A stretch of 64,000 nt of DNA from Halobacillus mangrovi (GCF_002097535.1 NZ_CP020772.1:2170001-2234000), one strand, 5' to 3'; shown: positions 28,625 to 37,624, numbered from the stretch's first letter. Notes: generated from the sequence alone by a model not told the origin. A program made the numbers and translations.

Positions 28625-29221
28625 ATGCATCATCAAACAATGCCGGGTCAGTGCCATGCCCCTGTAAATAGACGCCCGATTGTATGTCCAATGCAGCACT
28701 GTGTGATGGATAACTACTTTGTAGAAAATCAAGATATTATTCATCCTACACATTTATTAGTGCGTAATAACCATCTCTTGAACAATTATAATTACTTCCC
28801 TCTATTAGTATCAGAACAGAACAATTTCCAGACTCAAGAATATAATTTCCCTCAAGGACAATCTCCGGATTACAACTGGATGGAGTTTATGTCTCCTCAG
28901 GATATGGGTCAAATGCCGATGATGGCCGAAGGTGATACAGAAGGTCAAATGCCAATGATGCCACAGCAAGGGATGATGGGTGAAGGCCAGATGCCTATGA
29001 TGCCGCAGCAAGGGATGATGGGTGAAGGCCAGATGCCAATGATGCCGCAGCAAGGGATGATGGGCGGAGGCCAGATGCCTATGATGCCGCAGCAAGGGAT
29101 GATGGGCGGAGGCCAGATGCCAATGATGCCACAGCAAGGGATGGCAGGGCAGGGTCAAATGCCAATGATGCCTCAAGGTCAAATGCCTATGGGACAAATG
29201 ATGTCAGGATCTGATTCATAA
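28625..29221 (+). CDS. cotD: CotD-like inner spore coat protein with Met/Gln repeat tail
   Basis: 198 residues from ATG 28625 (AAGGAGTGAACATA); in-frame GTG 28616 is less likely. Residues 1 to about 65 resemble CotD: HHQTMPG, Cys/Pro-rich IVCPMQHCVMD, HPTHLLVRNNHLLNN and YFPLLVSEQ. The second half, from about residue 107, is built of 14-residue repeats (GQMPMMPQQGMMGE type). Position before ypsA-gpsB-rnpB is the cotD position in B. subtilis, whose CotD is only about 75 residues. It is probably a mother-cell coat protein; the tail is an unusual addition. Confidence 0.8.
   Translation: MHHQTMPGQCHAPVNRRPIVCPMQHCVMDNYFVENQDIIHPTHLLVRNNHLLNNYNYFPLLVSEQNNFQTQEYNFPQGQSPDYNWMEFMSPQDMGQMPMMAEGDTEGQMPMMPQQGMMGEGQMPMMPQQGMMGEGQMPMMPQQGMMGGGQMPMMPQQGMMGGGQMPMMPQQGMAGQGQMPMMPQGQMPMGQMMSGSDS
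28943..29176 (+). repeat. 42-bp tandem repeats in the cotD-like gene
   Basis: Five nearly identical 42-base units start at 28943, 28985, 29027, 29069 and 29111, followed by a 24-base partial unit at 29153. Each encodes Gly-Gln-Met-Pro-Met-Met-Pro-Gln-Gln-Gly-Met-Met-Gly-Glu/Gly. The units are far more alike than silent drift would allow, indicating recent expansion by slippage or recombination. Confidence 0.93.
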
Positions 29222-29231
29222 AAGGTATGAT

Positions 29232-29262
29232 AAGCCACTATTGTAGTGGCTTATTTTCTTTT
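29232..29262 (+). terminator. Terminator after the cotD-like gene
   Basis: AAGCCACTA (29232-29240) with TAGTGGCTT (29244-29252), then a T-rich run. Confidence 0.85.
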
Positions 29263-29318
29263 TTTGAGATAGAAACTTTTTAAAGGATGTCATACAATAG
29301 AATTGGAGAGTGATCCGA

Positions 29319-29885
29319 ATGAGAACAGTTGTGGTAACAGGATATAAACCAATGGAAATGGGGATATTTAAACAGAATGATCCTAAAATAGGCTTTATTA
29401 AAGAAACGATTAGACGAAGGTTAGTATCAATGATAGAAGAAGGGTTAGAATGGGTGCTTATCTCTGGTCAAATGGGGGTTGAACTTTGGACAGGCGAAGT
29501 AGTTCTGGATTTGAAAGAAGAGTATAATATAAACCTGGGAGTCATTCCGCCTTTTACAAACCAGCAAGAACGCTGGCCAGAAGATATTCAAATGGTCTAT
29601 GAGGAAGTGACCATGATCGCAGACTTTCATAAGCCTGTGTACGAAAAAAGCTATGATGGACCTTACCAATTTAAAGCGAAAGACCAGTTTCTCGTAGAAC
29701 ACTCCGATGGCTGCCTTGTCCTTTTTGATGAAGAAACCAAAGGTAGTCCCGAATTCTTTTTAAGACATGCACGAAAATCAGAAGAAATGGAGCGGTACAA
29801 AATTTTGTACATAACTCCTTACGATTTAGAGGAAACGGTCGAAGAATTGCGTATGTCCGATCCTGATTACTGGAGCCAACAATAG
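29319..29885 (+). CDS. ypsA: SLOG-family protein YpsA (DUF1273)
   Basis: 188 residues from ATG 29319 (GGAGAGTGATCCGA); GTG 29310 is in frame but overlaps the ribosome site. The SLOG/Rossmann fold pattern is visible: VVVTGYKPME at the N-terminus, ISGQMGVELW (about 48-57) and HSDGCLVLFDEETKGSP near residue 125-142. YpsA affects cell division in Firmicutes, and it is followed by gpsB as in B. subtilis. Confidence 0.93.
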   Translation: MRTVVVTGYKPMEMGIFKQNDPKIGFIKETIRRRLVSMIEEGLEWVLISGQMGVELWTGEVVLDLKEEYNINLGVIPPFTNQQERWPEDIQMVYEEVTMIADFHKPVYEKSYDGPYQFKAKDQFLVEHSDGCLVLFDEETKGSPEFFLRHARKSEEMERYKILYITPYDLEETVEELRMSDPDYWSQQ

Positions 29886-29962
29886 ATTCAAATTGAATAA
29901 AATTGACAATTTCGCTAGCATTTGAAAAAATAAGGTTAATGTGTTGAACAGAGGTGATAAAA

Positions 29963-30271
29963 ATGAGTTCGGAAGAAATTCATTTGACGAGTAAAGAAAT
30001 TCTCGAAAAAGATTTTAAAACTTCCATGCGTGGTTATAATCAAGAAGAAGTGGATGAATATTTAGATTTAATTATTCAAGATTACGACAAGTTCCAGCAG
30101 GAGATTGAACGTCTTCAACATGAAAACGATCGGTTGAAGAGAATGTCCAGCAGGGAAACAACGCCGAGGCAGAAACAAAATGGTACGGGTAATCACCAGG
30201 TAAACTATGATATCCTTAAAAGAGTTTCAAACTTGGAGAAAGCTGTTTTCGGAAAAAAATACGCGGATTAA
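29963..30271 (+). CDS. gpsB: Cell division regulator GpsB
   Basis: 102 residues from ATG 29963 (AGAGGTGATAAAA). It has the DivIVA-like N-terminal membrane-binding and coiled-coil domain (LTSKEILEKDFKTSMRGYN..EVDEYLDLI, about 8-43), a variable linker (about 70-83) and a short C-terminal trimerisation helix (VNYDILKRVSNLEKAVFG). It shuttles penicillin-binding proteins such as PonA between septum and side wall; ponA is also in this window. Confidence 0.95.
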   Translation: MSSEEIHLTSKEILEKDFKTSMRGYNQEEVDEYLDLIIQDYDKFQQEIERLQHENDRLKRMSSRETTPRQKQNGTGNHQVNYDILKRVSNLEKAVFGKKYAD

Positions 30272-30287
30272 TACCATTAATTACCAT

Positions 30288-30316
30288 ATGACAAAACGTT
30301 TGTGATTTGCTATAAT
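30288..30316 (+). promoter_or_regulatory. Promoter of rnpB
   Basis: ATGACA (30288-30293), 17-base spacer, TATAAT (30311-30316). The start at about 30323 leaves roughly 40 bases of 5' leader before the mature RNA. Confidence 0.7.
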
Positions 30317-30365
30317 GTTCAGGTGCGCCGGATTTTGGTGCTCATGATGAATAGTAATGAAAAAG

Positions 30366-30757
30366 CATTTGAATACTCGGGTAATCGCTGTATGTACACA
30401 TACAGAGGAAAGTCCATGCTCGCACAGACTGCGATGTCTGTAGTGTTCGTGCCTGACGAAATCATAAGTCAGGGTAGTCTTTAGACTAACGGCAGGGAAA
30501 ATTCCTACGTCTTCGGATATGGAATGAATACCTTGAAAGTGCCACAGTGACGGAGCCAAAATAGAAATATTTTGGGTGGAACGAGGTAAACCCCGCGAGC
30601 GAGCAACCCAAATGAAGGTAGGGGCATTCTTCAATGGGAATTGAACCAGAGAAGAGACCGTTGATACGGCAGATAGATGATTACCACCGGAGTACGAGGT
30701 TGACCGCCGTTGGCAGTACAATGGTACAGAACATGGCTTACAGAGTATTCAAAGGTC
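30366..30757 (+). ncRNA. rnpB: RNase P RNA, type B
   Basis: About 390 bases. The conserved elements of Bacillus RNase P RNA are readable: GAGGAAAGTCCATGCTCGCAC near 30408-30426, CATAAGTCAGGGTAGTC, GACGGCAGGGAAAATTCCTACG, GAAAGTGCCACAGTGACG, GGTGGAACGAGGTAAACCCC (split over 30574-30596), and AACATGGCTTACAGA at the 3' end. The terminal helix P1 pairs TTTGAATACTC (30368-30378) with GAGTATTCAAA (30743-30753) perfectly over 11 bp. The catalytic RNA matures tRNA 5' ends. Its place between gpsB and ypsC matches B. subtilis. Exact ends are estimates. Confidence 0.96.
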
Positions 30758-30775
30758 GCTAATTACTTACGAGAC

Positions 30776-30814
30776 ACCCTTCTTAAAAGCCATTCGCTTT
30801 AGGAAGGGTTTTTT
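30776..30814 (+). terminator. Terminator of rnpB
   Basis: ACCCTTC (30776-30782) with GAAGGGT (30803-30809), extended by TTAAA/TTTAG pairs, then TTTTTT. It lies 22 bases downstream of the mature RNA. Confidence 0.85.
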
Positions 30815-30848
30815 ATTGGATACATATCGATCGATTTGGAGGGATAAA

Positions 30849-32018
30849 ATGACTCAAAAGGTTACATTAATCGCAACAGCTGCAATGGGTCTTGAGGCTA
30901 TTGTCGCTAGAGAGGTTAAGGCACTTGGCTATGAAGATGTACAAGTAGAAAACGGGAGAGTAGTTTTTACTGCTGAACCGTCTGCTATTCCTAGAGCTAA
31001 TCTGTGGCTCAGAACAGCAGATCGCGTAAAATTGCTTGCAGGTCGTTTTAAGGCAACTACTTTTGACGAGTTATTCGAAAAAACAAAAGCTCTTCCCTGG
31101 GAGGATTTCATTGCTGAAGATGGGGAATTTCCTGTAGTAGGAAAATCAGTCAAGTCCAAACTATATAGTGTACCGGACTGTCAATCCATTGTAAAAAAAG
31201 CTATAGTCGAGCGTCTGAAACAGAAATATGGCGTTGCTTCCTGGCTGAAAGAATCTGGAGCCTTTTATCGTGTTGAAATCGCTCTTCATAAAGATGAAGC
31301 CCTTCTCACAATCGATACCTCAGGAAGCGGGCTTCACAAACGGGGATATCGAGTCGGACAGGGGGAAGCTCCTCTTAAAGAAACATTGGCTGCTGCGTTA
31401 GTGCAAATTACGAACTGGCATCCTGATCAACCATTCGTTGATCCATTTTGTGGATCTGGCACTATTGCGATTGAAGCTGCTCTAATTGGTCAAAACATTG
31501 CCCCAGGCTTCAACAGAGAATTTGCCTCTGAAGAATGGGGATTTATCTCTCAAAAAGCTTGGGATGATGCTTTTCAGGAAGCAGAGGATTTTGCTAACTA
31601 CGATCAGCCTTTAAATATTACAGGTTCTGATATAAACCCAGACTTGATTACTATTGCTAAAAACAATGCAATGGAAGCAGGCCTTGGTGGCTTGATTTCA
31701 TGGAAACAGATGCAAATGAGCGACTTTAAACCAAAACAGGACAACGGTTATTTAGTCTCTAACCCACCTTATGGAGAGCGTATGGGTGAACGTGAAGAAG
31801 TCGAGCAGATGTATCGTGATCTCGGATCGATCATGAGAGACCATCCATCATGGAGTGTGTATATTCTGACATCCCATGAAGGTTTTGAGAGCCTATATGG
31901 AAAGTCTGCAACAAAAAAACGCAAACTGTTCAACGGATTCATCAAAACCGATTACTACCAGTACTTTGGTAAGTCAAAAAAGACCAAATTCAGTAATAAC
32001 AAAAGTTTCAGCAAATAA
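30849..32018 (+). CDS. ypsC: THUMP-domain RNA methyltransferase YpsC (RlmL-like)
   Basis: 389 residues from ATG 30849 (TTTGGAGGGATAAA). It has an N-terminal ferredoxin-like and THUMP region (about 1-150), then a class I SAM methyltransferase domain: FVDPFCGSGTIAIEAA (motif I, about 200-215), SDINPDL, and the NPPYGERMG motif typical of exocyclic N2/N6 methylation of RNA bases. B. subtilis YpsC is thought to modify 23S rRNA. Confidence 0.92.
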   Translation: MTQKVTLIATAAMGLEAIVAREVKALGYEDVQVENGRVVFTAEPSAIPRANLWLRTADRVKLLAGRFKATTFDELFEKTKALPWEDFIAEDGEFPVVGKSVKSKLYSVPDCQSIVKKAIVERLKQKYGVASWLKESGAFYRVEIALHKDEALLTIDTSGSGLHKRGYRVGQGEAPLKETLAAALVQITNWHPDQPFVDPFCGSGTIAIEAALIGQNIAPGFNREFASEEWGFISQKAWDDAFQEAEDFANYDQPLNITGSDINPDLITIAKNNAMEAGLGGLISWKQMQMSDFKPKQDNGYLVSNPPYGERMGEREEVEQMYRDLGSIMRDHPSWSVYILTSHEGFESLYGKSATKKRKLFNGFIKTDYYQYFGKSKKTKFSNNKSFSK

Positions 32019-32054
32019 ATGAGCTGTAGTTTTGTTGATTAAATGACATTGAAT

Positions 32055-32110
32055 AAGACCAGCCTCTTCTATATTCCAGTAATATGAAAGAAGGGGGCTG
32101 GTCTTTAATT
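32055..32110. terminator. Bidirectional terminator between ypsC and the Mrr-like gene
   Basis: AAGACCAGCC (32055-32064) with GGCTGGTCTT (32096-32105), with an inner ATATT/AATAT stem and a T run on the right. Confidence 0.75.
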
Positions 32111-32132
32111 TTTTCTGATTTTCTTAGTGTCA

Positions 32133-32813
32133 TCACTTACCCCTGACTGTTTTTGAGGTTTCTTTATCTTTCTTCCATAACCGAATGGAATGTAAATGGT
32201 AGTCGTTTAGCATATCTACTATATCATTTCTGTCTAAAAGCTTTACTTTATCCTTTTGAGTTTGAACTCTTGCTGTTTTTGTAAAATAACTGTTTGTAAC
32301 GATCCATTTATTATTTTCGGCAGGATTACCATTTTTTTCAATGATTTCGTTTATATCAGGTAGTGATAGCTTATCTGAGCACTTTTTTACATGCACATCA
32401 ATCGATTGTGAATCCTTTTTTAAAAGTAAATCTGCTCTGTATGTTTGTGATTCAGAAGTTCGTTTAGCGTAATACCCCTGGTGCTTGAACAGGTGCAGGA
32501 GCAATTCTTCAAATTGGTCTGCATTCATTTTATCTACTTCATTAAGTAGATATCCTTTTGTACTAGCTATCCTGCTTTTTCTCCTAATGACAGTCTTTGA
32601 AAATAATAGCTCAATGGTGAGGAATATGATATAACCGATGGACATAAATATTCCAAATGTAATTAAAAAAGTCAAATAATTTATTGAAGGGATTACACTT
32701 AATAAAGCTAGACCAATGATGTTTGAAATACCGATGAATTTTATTTTATCCATGAACTTCCAGTATTTAAATTTGTTTACTCTTTTAAACTGCTTAAGGT
32801 AATATTTGAACAA
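32133..32813 (-). CDS. Membrane-anchored Mrr-like restriction endonuclease-fold protein
   Basis: 226 residues. Two N-terminal membrane helices (about 26-45 and 47-70) are followed by a cytoplasmic Mrr_cat-like domain (about 95-210): FEELLLHLFKHQGYYAK, ADLLLKK with the likely metal Asp (D128), and IDVHVKK, where the usual Q-x-K is H141-x-K143. It ends with an INEIIEKNG..KWIVTNSYFT region typical of the family. Mrr domains cut modified or foreign DNA, but the changed Gln and the membrane anchor leave activity uncertain. It is a single gene, convergent to ypsC, and I see no clear promoter. Confidence 0.7.
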   Translation of the reverse strand: MFKYYLKQFKRVNKFKYWKFMDKIKFIGISNIIGLALLSVIPSINYLTFLITFGIFMSIGYIIFLTIELLFSKTVIRRKSRIASTKGYLLNEVDKMNADQFEELLLHLFKHQGYYAKRTSESQTYRADLLLKKDSQSIDVHVKKCSDKLSLPDINEIIEKNGNPAENNKWIVTNSYFTKTARVQTQKDKVKLLDRNDIVDMLNDYHLHSIRLWKKDKETSKTVRGK

Positions 32814-32993
32814 CCAATCACATCCTTAAAATGTCATAACGATGCTAGTTTTTCCGTTCTTGTGTACAAATATTCTGTTTTCACCTTAATGGCTTAGAAA
32901 GACTCCCGAAGCTTTAAAGTCCTTTTAATAAAAATAGCCCTTAGCCAATATAATTGATAAGGTATAATAGATCATAAAGAAGGGGAGATAGGA

Positions 32994-34487
32994 ATGAGTC
33001 AAACCACCGAGCAAAAGTTTATGGCGTTATTGAAAGAGCAAGCATCCTATGGGGAAGCAATCGGATTAATGGCCTGGGATATGAGGACAAAGGCACCAAA
33101 AAAAGGTATCGATAACCGTTCAGAGGTCTTAGGCGTTCTCTCTCAAAAAGTTCATGAGATTCAAACCTCAGATGAAATGAAATCGTACATAGATGAGCTT
33201 AAAGGGAAAGTAACCAATCCAGTCGTGCAGAAATCATTGGAAGAAGCAGAAGAAGCGTACGATAAAACAGCAAAGATTCCAACTAAGGAATATCGCGAGT
33301 ATGTCACCTTGCAGTCAAAAGCAGAATCTATGTGGGCAGAAGCAAAAGAGAATAATGATTTTGAAAGTTTCCGACCATACTTAGAAAAGCTTGTTGAATA
33401 TAACAGACGCTTTGCTGATTATTGGGGCTATGAAAACCACCGTTATGATGCTTTACTTCATAACTACGAGCCTGGAGTAACTGTTGAAGTGATTGATCGT
33501 GTATTCCCTCAAGTAAGACAAGCTTTGACAGAACTGCTCGGGAAAATCCAATCGGCTCCTAATCAGCCTGATCCCTCTGTGCTCAAAGGACAATTTCCTA
33601 AGGAAATGCAGGAAAAATTCAGTTTGGAAATATTGAAGCGTATGGGTTATGACTTCGAAGCAGGCCGATTGGATGAAACGGTCCATCCATTTGCTATTGG
33701 TTTGAATATGAACGATGTAAGGGTGACGACAAAGTATGATGAAAGTGACTTCCGTACGGCCGTTTTCGGTACGATCCATGAAGGCGGTCATGCATTGTAT
33801 GAACAAAACATCGACCCTAAGCTAGCTTTCACCCCGTTAGCGACTGGAACTTCAATGGGAATTCACGAATCCCAATCACTTTTCTGGGAAAACTTTATCT
33901 CTAGAAATGAAGCATTTTGGGAGAACCATTACGACCTCTTCAAATCCTTTGCACCGGAGAGCTTTAAAGACCTTCCAATGGATGATTTTTATAGAGCGAT
34001 TAACGAAGTAAAGCCCTCTTTAATTCGAATTGAAGCGGATGAACTTACTTACTGCCTCCACATTATGGTCCGTTATGAACTTGAAAAGGCATTGATTGGA
34101 GGAGAGATTGAAGTGAAAGACCTGCCTCAACTATGGAATGAGAAGATGGAAGAATATCTTGGTGTTAGACCTGCTAACGACGCTGAAGGTGTACTGCAGG
34201 ATATCCATTGGTCGGGGGGAGACTTTGGTTATTTCCCTTCTTATGCATTGGGCTACATGTATGCTGCTCAATTTGCTTACCAAATGAAAAACGACTTGGA
34301 TATTGAAGCCTTCATTCGTGCTGGAGATTTAGAAAAGATACAGCAATGGTTGACAAAGAATATCCATCAATTTGGGAAAATGAAGAAGCCCCTAGAAATA
34401 TTAAATGATGTGACCGGGGAAGGGTTGAACCCCGATTATATCATCCAATACTTAACAGAAAAGTATAAGAAAATTTACCAATTTTAA
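32994..34487 (+). CDS. ypwA: M32 metallocarboxypeptidase
   Basis: 497 residues, nearly the normal length for thermostable carboxypeptidase 1 (Taq family). The zinc site is HEGGH in the GTIHEGGHALYEQN segment (about 258-271), with the family's third-ligand stretch HESQSLFWEN (about 294-303), and DIHWSGGDFGYFPSYALG near residue 402-419. It trims C-terminal residues from peptides in the cytoplasm. Ribosome site AAGGGGAGATAGGA. The B. subtilis homologue is YpwA. Confidence 0.95.
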   Translation: MSQTTEQKFMALLKEQASYGEAIGLMAWDMRTKAPKKGIDNRSEVLGVLSQKVHEIQTSDEMKSYIDELKGKVTNPVVQKSLEEAEEAYDKTAKIPTKEYREYVTLQSKAESMWAEAKENNDFESFRPYLEKLVEYNRRFADYWGYENHRYDALLHNYEPGVTVEVIDRVFPQVRQALTELLGKIQSAPNQPDPSVLKGQFPKEMQEKFSLEILKRMGYDFEAGRLDETVHPFAIGLNMNDVRVTTKYDESDFRTAVFGTIHEGGHALYEQNIDPKLAFTPLATGTSMGIHESQSLFWENFISRNEAFWENHYDLFKSFAPESFKDLPMDDFYRAINEVKPSLIRIEADELTYCLHIMVRYELEKALIGGEIEVKDLPQLWNEKMEEYLGVRPANDAEGVLQDIHWSGGDFGYFPSYALGYMYAAQFAYQMKNDLDIEAFIRAGDLEKIQQWLTKNIHQFGKMKKPLEILNDVTGEGLNPDYIIQYLTEKYKKIYQF

Positions 34488-34496
34488 AGTAATTAA

Positions 34497-34521
34497 GTCG
34501 GGATAAAATCCCGGCTTTTTT
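34497..34521 (+). terminator. Terminator after ypwA
   Basis: GTCGGGAT (34497-34504) with ATCCCGGC (34508-34515), loop AAA, then T run. Between here and tcyA (34522-34762) I find a TTGACA at 34685-34690 but no well-spaced -10, and a small CTAGC/GCTAG inverted repeat (34622-34642). Confidence 0.85.
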
Positions 34522-34762
34522 TGTTTTCTATGAAGTAATAAAGGTACAAGGCTGCATTTTGCTCTAGCTCCTAACCATTCTGTCATAGGTTAATCAGTTG
34601 AGTATAAAAAACCCATCCAATCTAGCGGTTGTTTTATGCTAGTCAGGCCTCCTGAGGAGATTAAGCATTTATACGTTAAAATAATTGACATTTGTTTAAT
34701 TCTCTTATAACATCAAAAGGCAATAAAACATATCATTTTACTTGGTTTTAGGGGGAATAGAA

Positions 34763-35593
34763 ATGAAACGTATATTTTATGGGTTAGTTCTTCTAGTACT
34801 GGCCGTTGTCTTATCCGCTTGTGGAAGCAATGAATCAGAGGAACCGCAAGCGACAGAAGGAAGCAGTGAGGATGCAGCAAAGTCTTCGGAAAATCTGCTC
34901 GAAAATATAAAAGCAAAAGGTGAATTGTTGATTGGCACAGAAGGCACTTACCCGCCATACACCTTCCATAATGAACAGGACGAATTGACAGGCTTCGACG
35001 TAGAAATTGCAAGGGAAGTAGCCAAACGACTTGGAGTTGAACCTGTATTTAAAGAAACCAAATGGGACTCTATGTTTGCTGGATTAAACTCTGAACGTTT
35101 CGATATGGTTGCTAACCAGGTAGGAATTACCCCTGAGCGTCAAGAGAAATACTCTTTCTCAGAGCCATATATCCAATCTTCGGCTGTGATTGTAACTCAT
35201 GAAGACAACGAGAGCATTACGAGTTTTGACGATTTATCTGGCGTGAAGACTGCCCAGTCTATGACAAGTAATTTCGCTAAGATTGCCAAAGAAAACGGGG
35301 CAGACATTACGAGCGTTGAAGGTTTTAATGAGTCAATGCAATTACTTAGCTCAAAACGTGTTGAAGCGACCGTGAACGACCGATTATCGGTACTTGACTT
35401 TAAAAAACAACGTCCAGATGCACCTGTTAAAATTGCCGCTAGGCAGGATGAAGCGTCTAAAAGTGGATTATTGTTCAGACAAGGCAATGACGAGTTAGTA
35501 GAAGCAGTCAATCAAGCCTTAAATGAAATGAAAGAAGACGGAACATACGTGGAAATCTCTCAGAAGTGGTTTGGTGAAGATGTTTCTAAGTAA
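34763..35593 (+). CDS. tcyA: Cystine ABC transporter, substrate-binding lipoprotein
   Basis: 276 residues from ATG 34763 after AGGGGGAATAGAA. Lipoprotein signal with lipobox LSAC (Cys about 20), then an acidic linker and an SBP_bac_3 domain (GELLIGTEGTYPPYTF onward). The ANQVGITPERQEKYSFSEPY segment and the ending [21 protein letters not shown], read in parts, match TcyA of B. subtilis closely, so cystine is the likely ligand. It overlaps tcyB by 14 bases. Confidence 0.9.
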   Translation: MKRIFYGLVLLVLAVVLSACGSNESEEPQATEGSSEDAAKSSENLLENIKAKGELLIGTEGTYPPYTFHNEQDELTGFDVEIAREVAKRLGVEPVFKETKWDSMFAGLNSERFDMVANQVGITPERQEKYSFSEPYIQSSAVIVTHEDNESITSFDDLSGVKTAQSMTSNFAKIAKENGADITSVEGFNESMQLLSSKRVEATVNDRLSVLDFKKQRPDAPVKIAARQDEASKSGLLFRQGNDELVEAVNQALNEMKEDGTYVEISQKWFGEDVSK

Positions 35594-36281
35594 TATTTTC
35601 ACCGACAGCGCCATGCAGGAAAAATATATCGACATTTTAGTCAGCTCTTTTCTCCCTTTGGTGAAAGGGGCTTTCTATTATACAATTCCGCTTACACTAA
35701 TCTCATTTGCCATTGGGCTTGTACTAGCAATCATAACGGCAATGATGAGAATTTCTGGTATAAAGCTTTTCCAAGGAATAGCCAGAGTGTATGTTTCGAT
35801 TATTCGTGGTACGCCGCTGCTTGTACAATTGTATATTATCTTCTACGGACTTCCGTCTGTAGGTGTAACGATCAACCCGTTAATATCTGCAATCATTGGA
35901 TTTTCCCTTAATATGGGTGCTTATAATTCAGAAATTATCCGAGCAGCTATCTTATCTATACCTAAAGGACAATGGGAAGCTTCCCAATCCATAGGGATGA
36001 CGTATTTACAATCTTTGAGACGGGTCGTTTTTCCGCAGGCGACTCGAGTATCGATTCCACCGTTATCTAACTCATTTATTGGGCTCATTAAGGACACTTC
36101 CCTCGCCTCAACTATCACATACGGCGAACTATTCCGTCAGGCTCAAGAAATCGCATCACAGAATTACGAATTTCTGCTCGTCTATACAGAAGCCGCTGCG
36201 ATTTATTGGATCATTTGCGTCGGTTTGTCGTTTGTACAAGACCGTGTAGAAACAAGATTGGAACGTTATGTATCAACTTAG
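35580..36281 (+). CDS. tcyB: Cystine ABC transporter, permease
   Basis: 233 residues from ATG 35580 inside the end of tcyA; the ribosome site is weak, suggesting translational coupling. About five membrane helices, with the HisM-type permease motif ([22 protein letters not shown], about 116-137) that contacts the ATPase. It pairs with tcyC for import of cystine across the membrane. Confidence 0.92.
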   Translation: MFLSNIFTDSAMQEKYIDILVSSFLPLVKGAFYYTIPLTLISFAIGLVLAIITAMMRISGIKLFQGIARVYVSIIRGTPLLVQLYIIFYGLPSVGVTINPLISAIIGFSLNMGAYNSEIIRAAILSIPKGQWEASQSIGMTYLQSLRRVVFPQATRVSIPPLSNSFIGLIKDTSLASTITYGELFRQAQEIASQNYEFLLVYTEAAAIYWIICVGLSFVQDRVETRLERYVST

Positions 36282-36291
36282 GAGAGATTTG

Positions 36292-37026
36292 ATGATTAAG
36301 GCTAGGAATATAAATAAACATTTTGGTTCATTACACGTATTAAAAGATATTGACTTGGATGTACAAAAAGGTGAGGTTGTTGTAGTGATTGGCCCTTCAG
36401 GATCAGGGAAGACAACTTTCTTGAGAACCCTGAATGTTTTGGAGAAGCCCGAAGAAGGTAAGATTAAGATTGGCGATCAACAACTAGACTTTACTCAACC
36501 TATATCAAAGAAGTCGCTGATTCAGTTCAGGAAACAAACGGGGATGGTCTTTCAAAACCATAATCTTTTTCCTCATTTTACTGCTATGGAAAACGTCATG
36601 GAGGGCCCTGTTACGGTTCAGAAGGTACGTAAAGAAGCAGCAAGGGAACGAGCTGCTGAAATACTCACCAAAGTCGGTCTCGGTAATAAACTGGAAGCAT
36701 ACCCTCACCAGTTATCTGGCGGTCAGCAGCAGCGGGTAGGAATTGCAAGAGCACTCGCGACGGGAGCAGAAGTCATTTTATTTGATGAACCAACGTCAGC
36801 CCTCGACCCTGAATTGGTAGGAGACGTACTGGATGTTATGAAGGAACTGGCCAGAGAGGGAATGACAATGGTCGTCGTTACCCATGAAATGAGCTTTGCT
36901 GAAGAGGTTGCAGATAAGGTCGTTTTTATGGACCATGGAAATATAATAGAAGAAGGAACACCTCATCAAGTATTTAATCAGACAAAAGAAGTAAGAACGA
37001 AACAGTTCTTAAATCGAATCCAATAA
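36292..37026 (+). CDS. tcyC: Cystine ABC transporter, ATP-binding protein
   Basis: 244 residues from ATG 36292 after TAGGAGAGATTTG. Walker [10 protein letters not shown] (about 34-42), Q-loop [12 protein letters not shown], signature LSGGQQQR (about 141-148), Walker [14 protein letters not shown] and the switch His in VVTHEM. Polar amino acid transporter type. Last gene of tcyABC, followed by a bidirectional terminator. Confidence 0.95.
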   Translation: MIKARNINKHFGSLHVLKDIDLDVQKGEVVVVIGPSGSGKTTFLRTLNVLEKPEEGKIKIGDQQLDFTQPISKKSLIQFRKQTGMVFQNHNLFPHFTAMENVMEGPVTVQKVRKEAARERAAEILTKVGLGNKLEAYPHQLSGGQQQRVGIARALATGAEVILFDEPTSALDPELVGDVLDVMKELAREGMTMVVVTHEMSFAEEVADKVVFMDHGNIIEEGTPHQVFNQTKEVRTKQFLNRIQ

Positions 37027-37031
37027 TAAAT

Positions 37032-37069
37032 AAAAAAATCCCAACAGCAAGATTCTGTTGGGATTTTTT
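37032..37069. terminator. Bidirectional terminator between tcyC and the lipoprotein gene
   Basis: Perfect 15-bp stem AAAAAATCCCAACAG (37032-37046) with CTGTTGGGATTTTTT (37055-37069). Confidence 0.92.
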
Positions 37070-37072
37070 ATA

Positions 37073-37624
37073 TTATGAAAGCTCATCTTTCATATTTGGA
37101 GTCAGTAAACCTACTTCTTCATAAATTGTACCGAGTTTATCGTTGAACTCAGTAAATTTTTCATCTGCAGTTGAAAGGTCTGCTTCTTCAACATTCCCCT
37201 CTAAAGCGGAAGCAACTTCTTCATAATAAGCTTTTAATGATGTAGTTACAGCTTCCTGGAATTGAGATTTAATATCTTCAGACAAATCAGCTTCAACCGT
37301 ATAGTTTGCTGCTTCTTCTGCTGCTTCTTGAGCTTCAGTCAGGGCTTCTTCACCTGCTGTTTTAATAGCCTCAACGTCTGGTTCCTCTGCAGAAACCGCT
37401 CCTTCATAAGCTGCAATTTTAGCTTGATATTCTTTAAACGTATCTTTTAAATTCATCTGAGCATTTAGCAATTCTTTCTTTATAGCTTGCTCATCATTAC
37501 CTTGATCCTTCTCTTCAGTCTGGCTGTCAGATTCAGCATTGCCTTCTTCTTCTCCGGAACCACCGTTGCACCCAGCTATAACTAGTGCACTTGTCAGACC
37601 TAAAGCCAATAACCATTTTTTCAT
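37073..37624 (-). CDS. Helical lipoprotein of unknown function
   Basis: 183 residues. Lipoprotein signal with lipobox VIAGC (Cys about 19), an acidic Glu/Asp/Gln-rich linker (about 20-48), then a predicted all-helical domain rich in Ala and Glu (about 49-180). A loose resemblance to helical cell-wall-associated lipoproteins can be seen, but I do not recognise the family. Start codon follows AAAAGGGGGTC on the minus strand. Monocistronic. Confidence 0.75.
   Translation of the reverse strand: MKKWLLALGLTSALVIAGCNGGSGEEEGNAESDSQTEEKDQGNDEQAIKKELLNAQMNLKDTFKEYQAKIAAYEGAVSAEEPDVEAIKTAGEEALTEAQEAAEEAANYTVEADLSEDIKSQFQEAVTTSLKAYYEEVASALEGNVEEADLSTADEKFTEFNDKLGTIYEEVGLLTPNMKDELS

Noticed and set aside
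28811..29197. His/Leu/Trp-rich minus-strand frame over the cotD repeats.
   Set aside because: Shadow of the 42-bp repeat array; no start signals.
29886..29898. ATTCAA-A-TTGAAT inverted repeat before gpsB.
   Set aside because: Short and AT-rich, directly after the ypsA stop; not clearly linked to a promoter.
30281..30721. 146-codon minus-strand frame and a 60-codon plus-strand frame over rnpB.
   Set aside because: The region is a structured RNA gene with all RNase P signatures; open frames there are chance.
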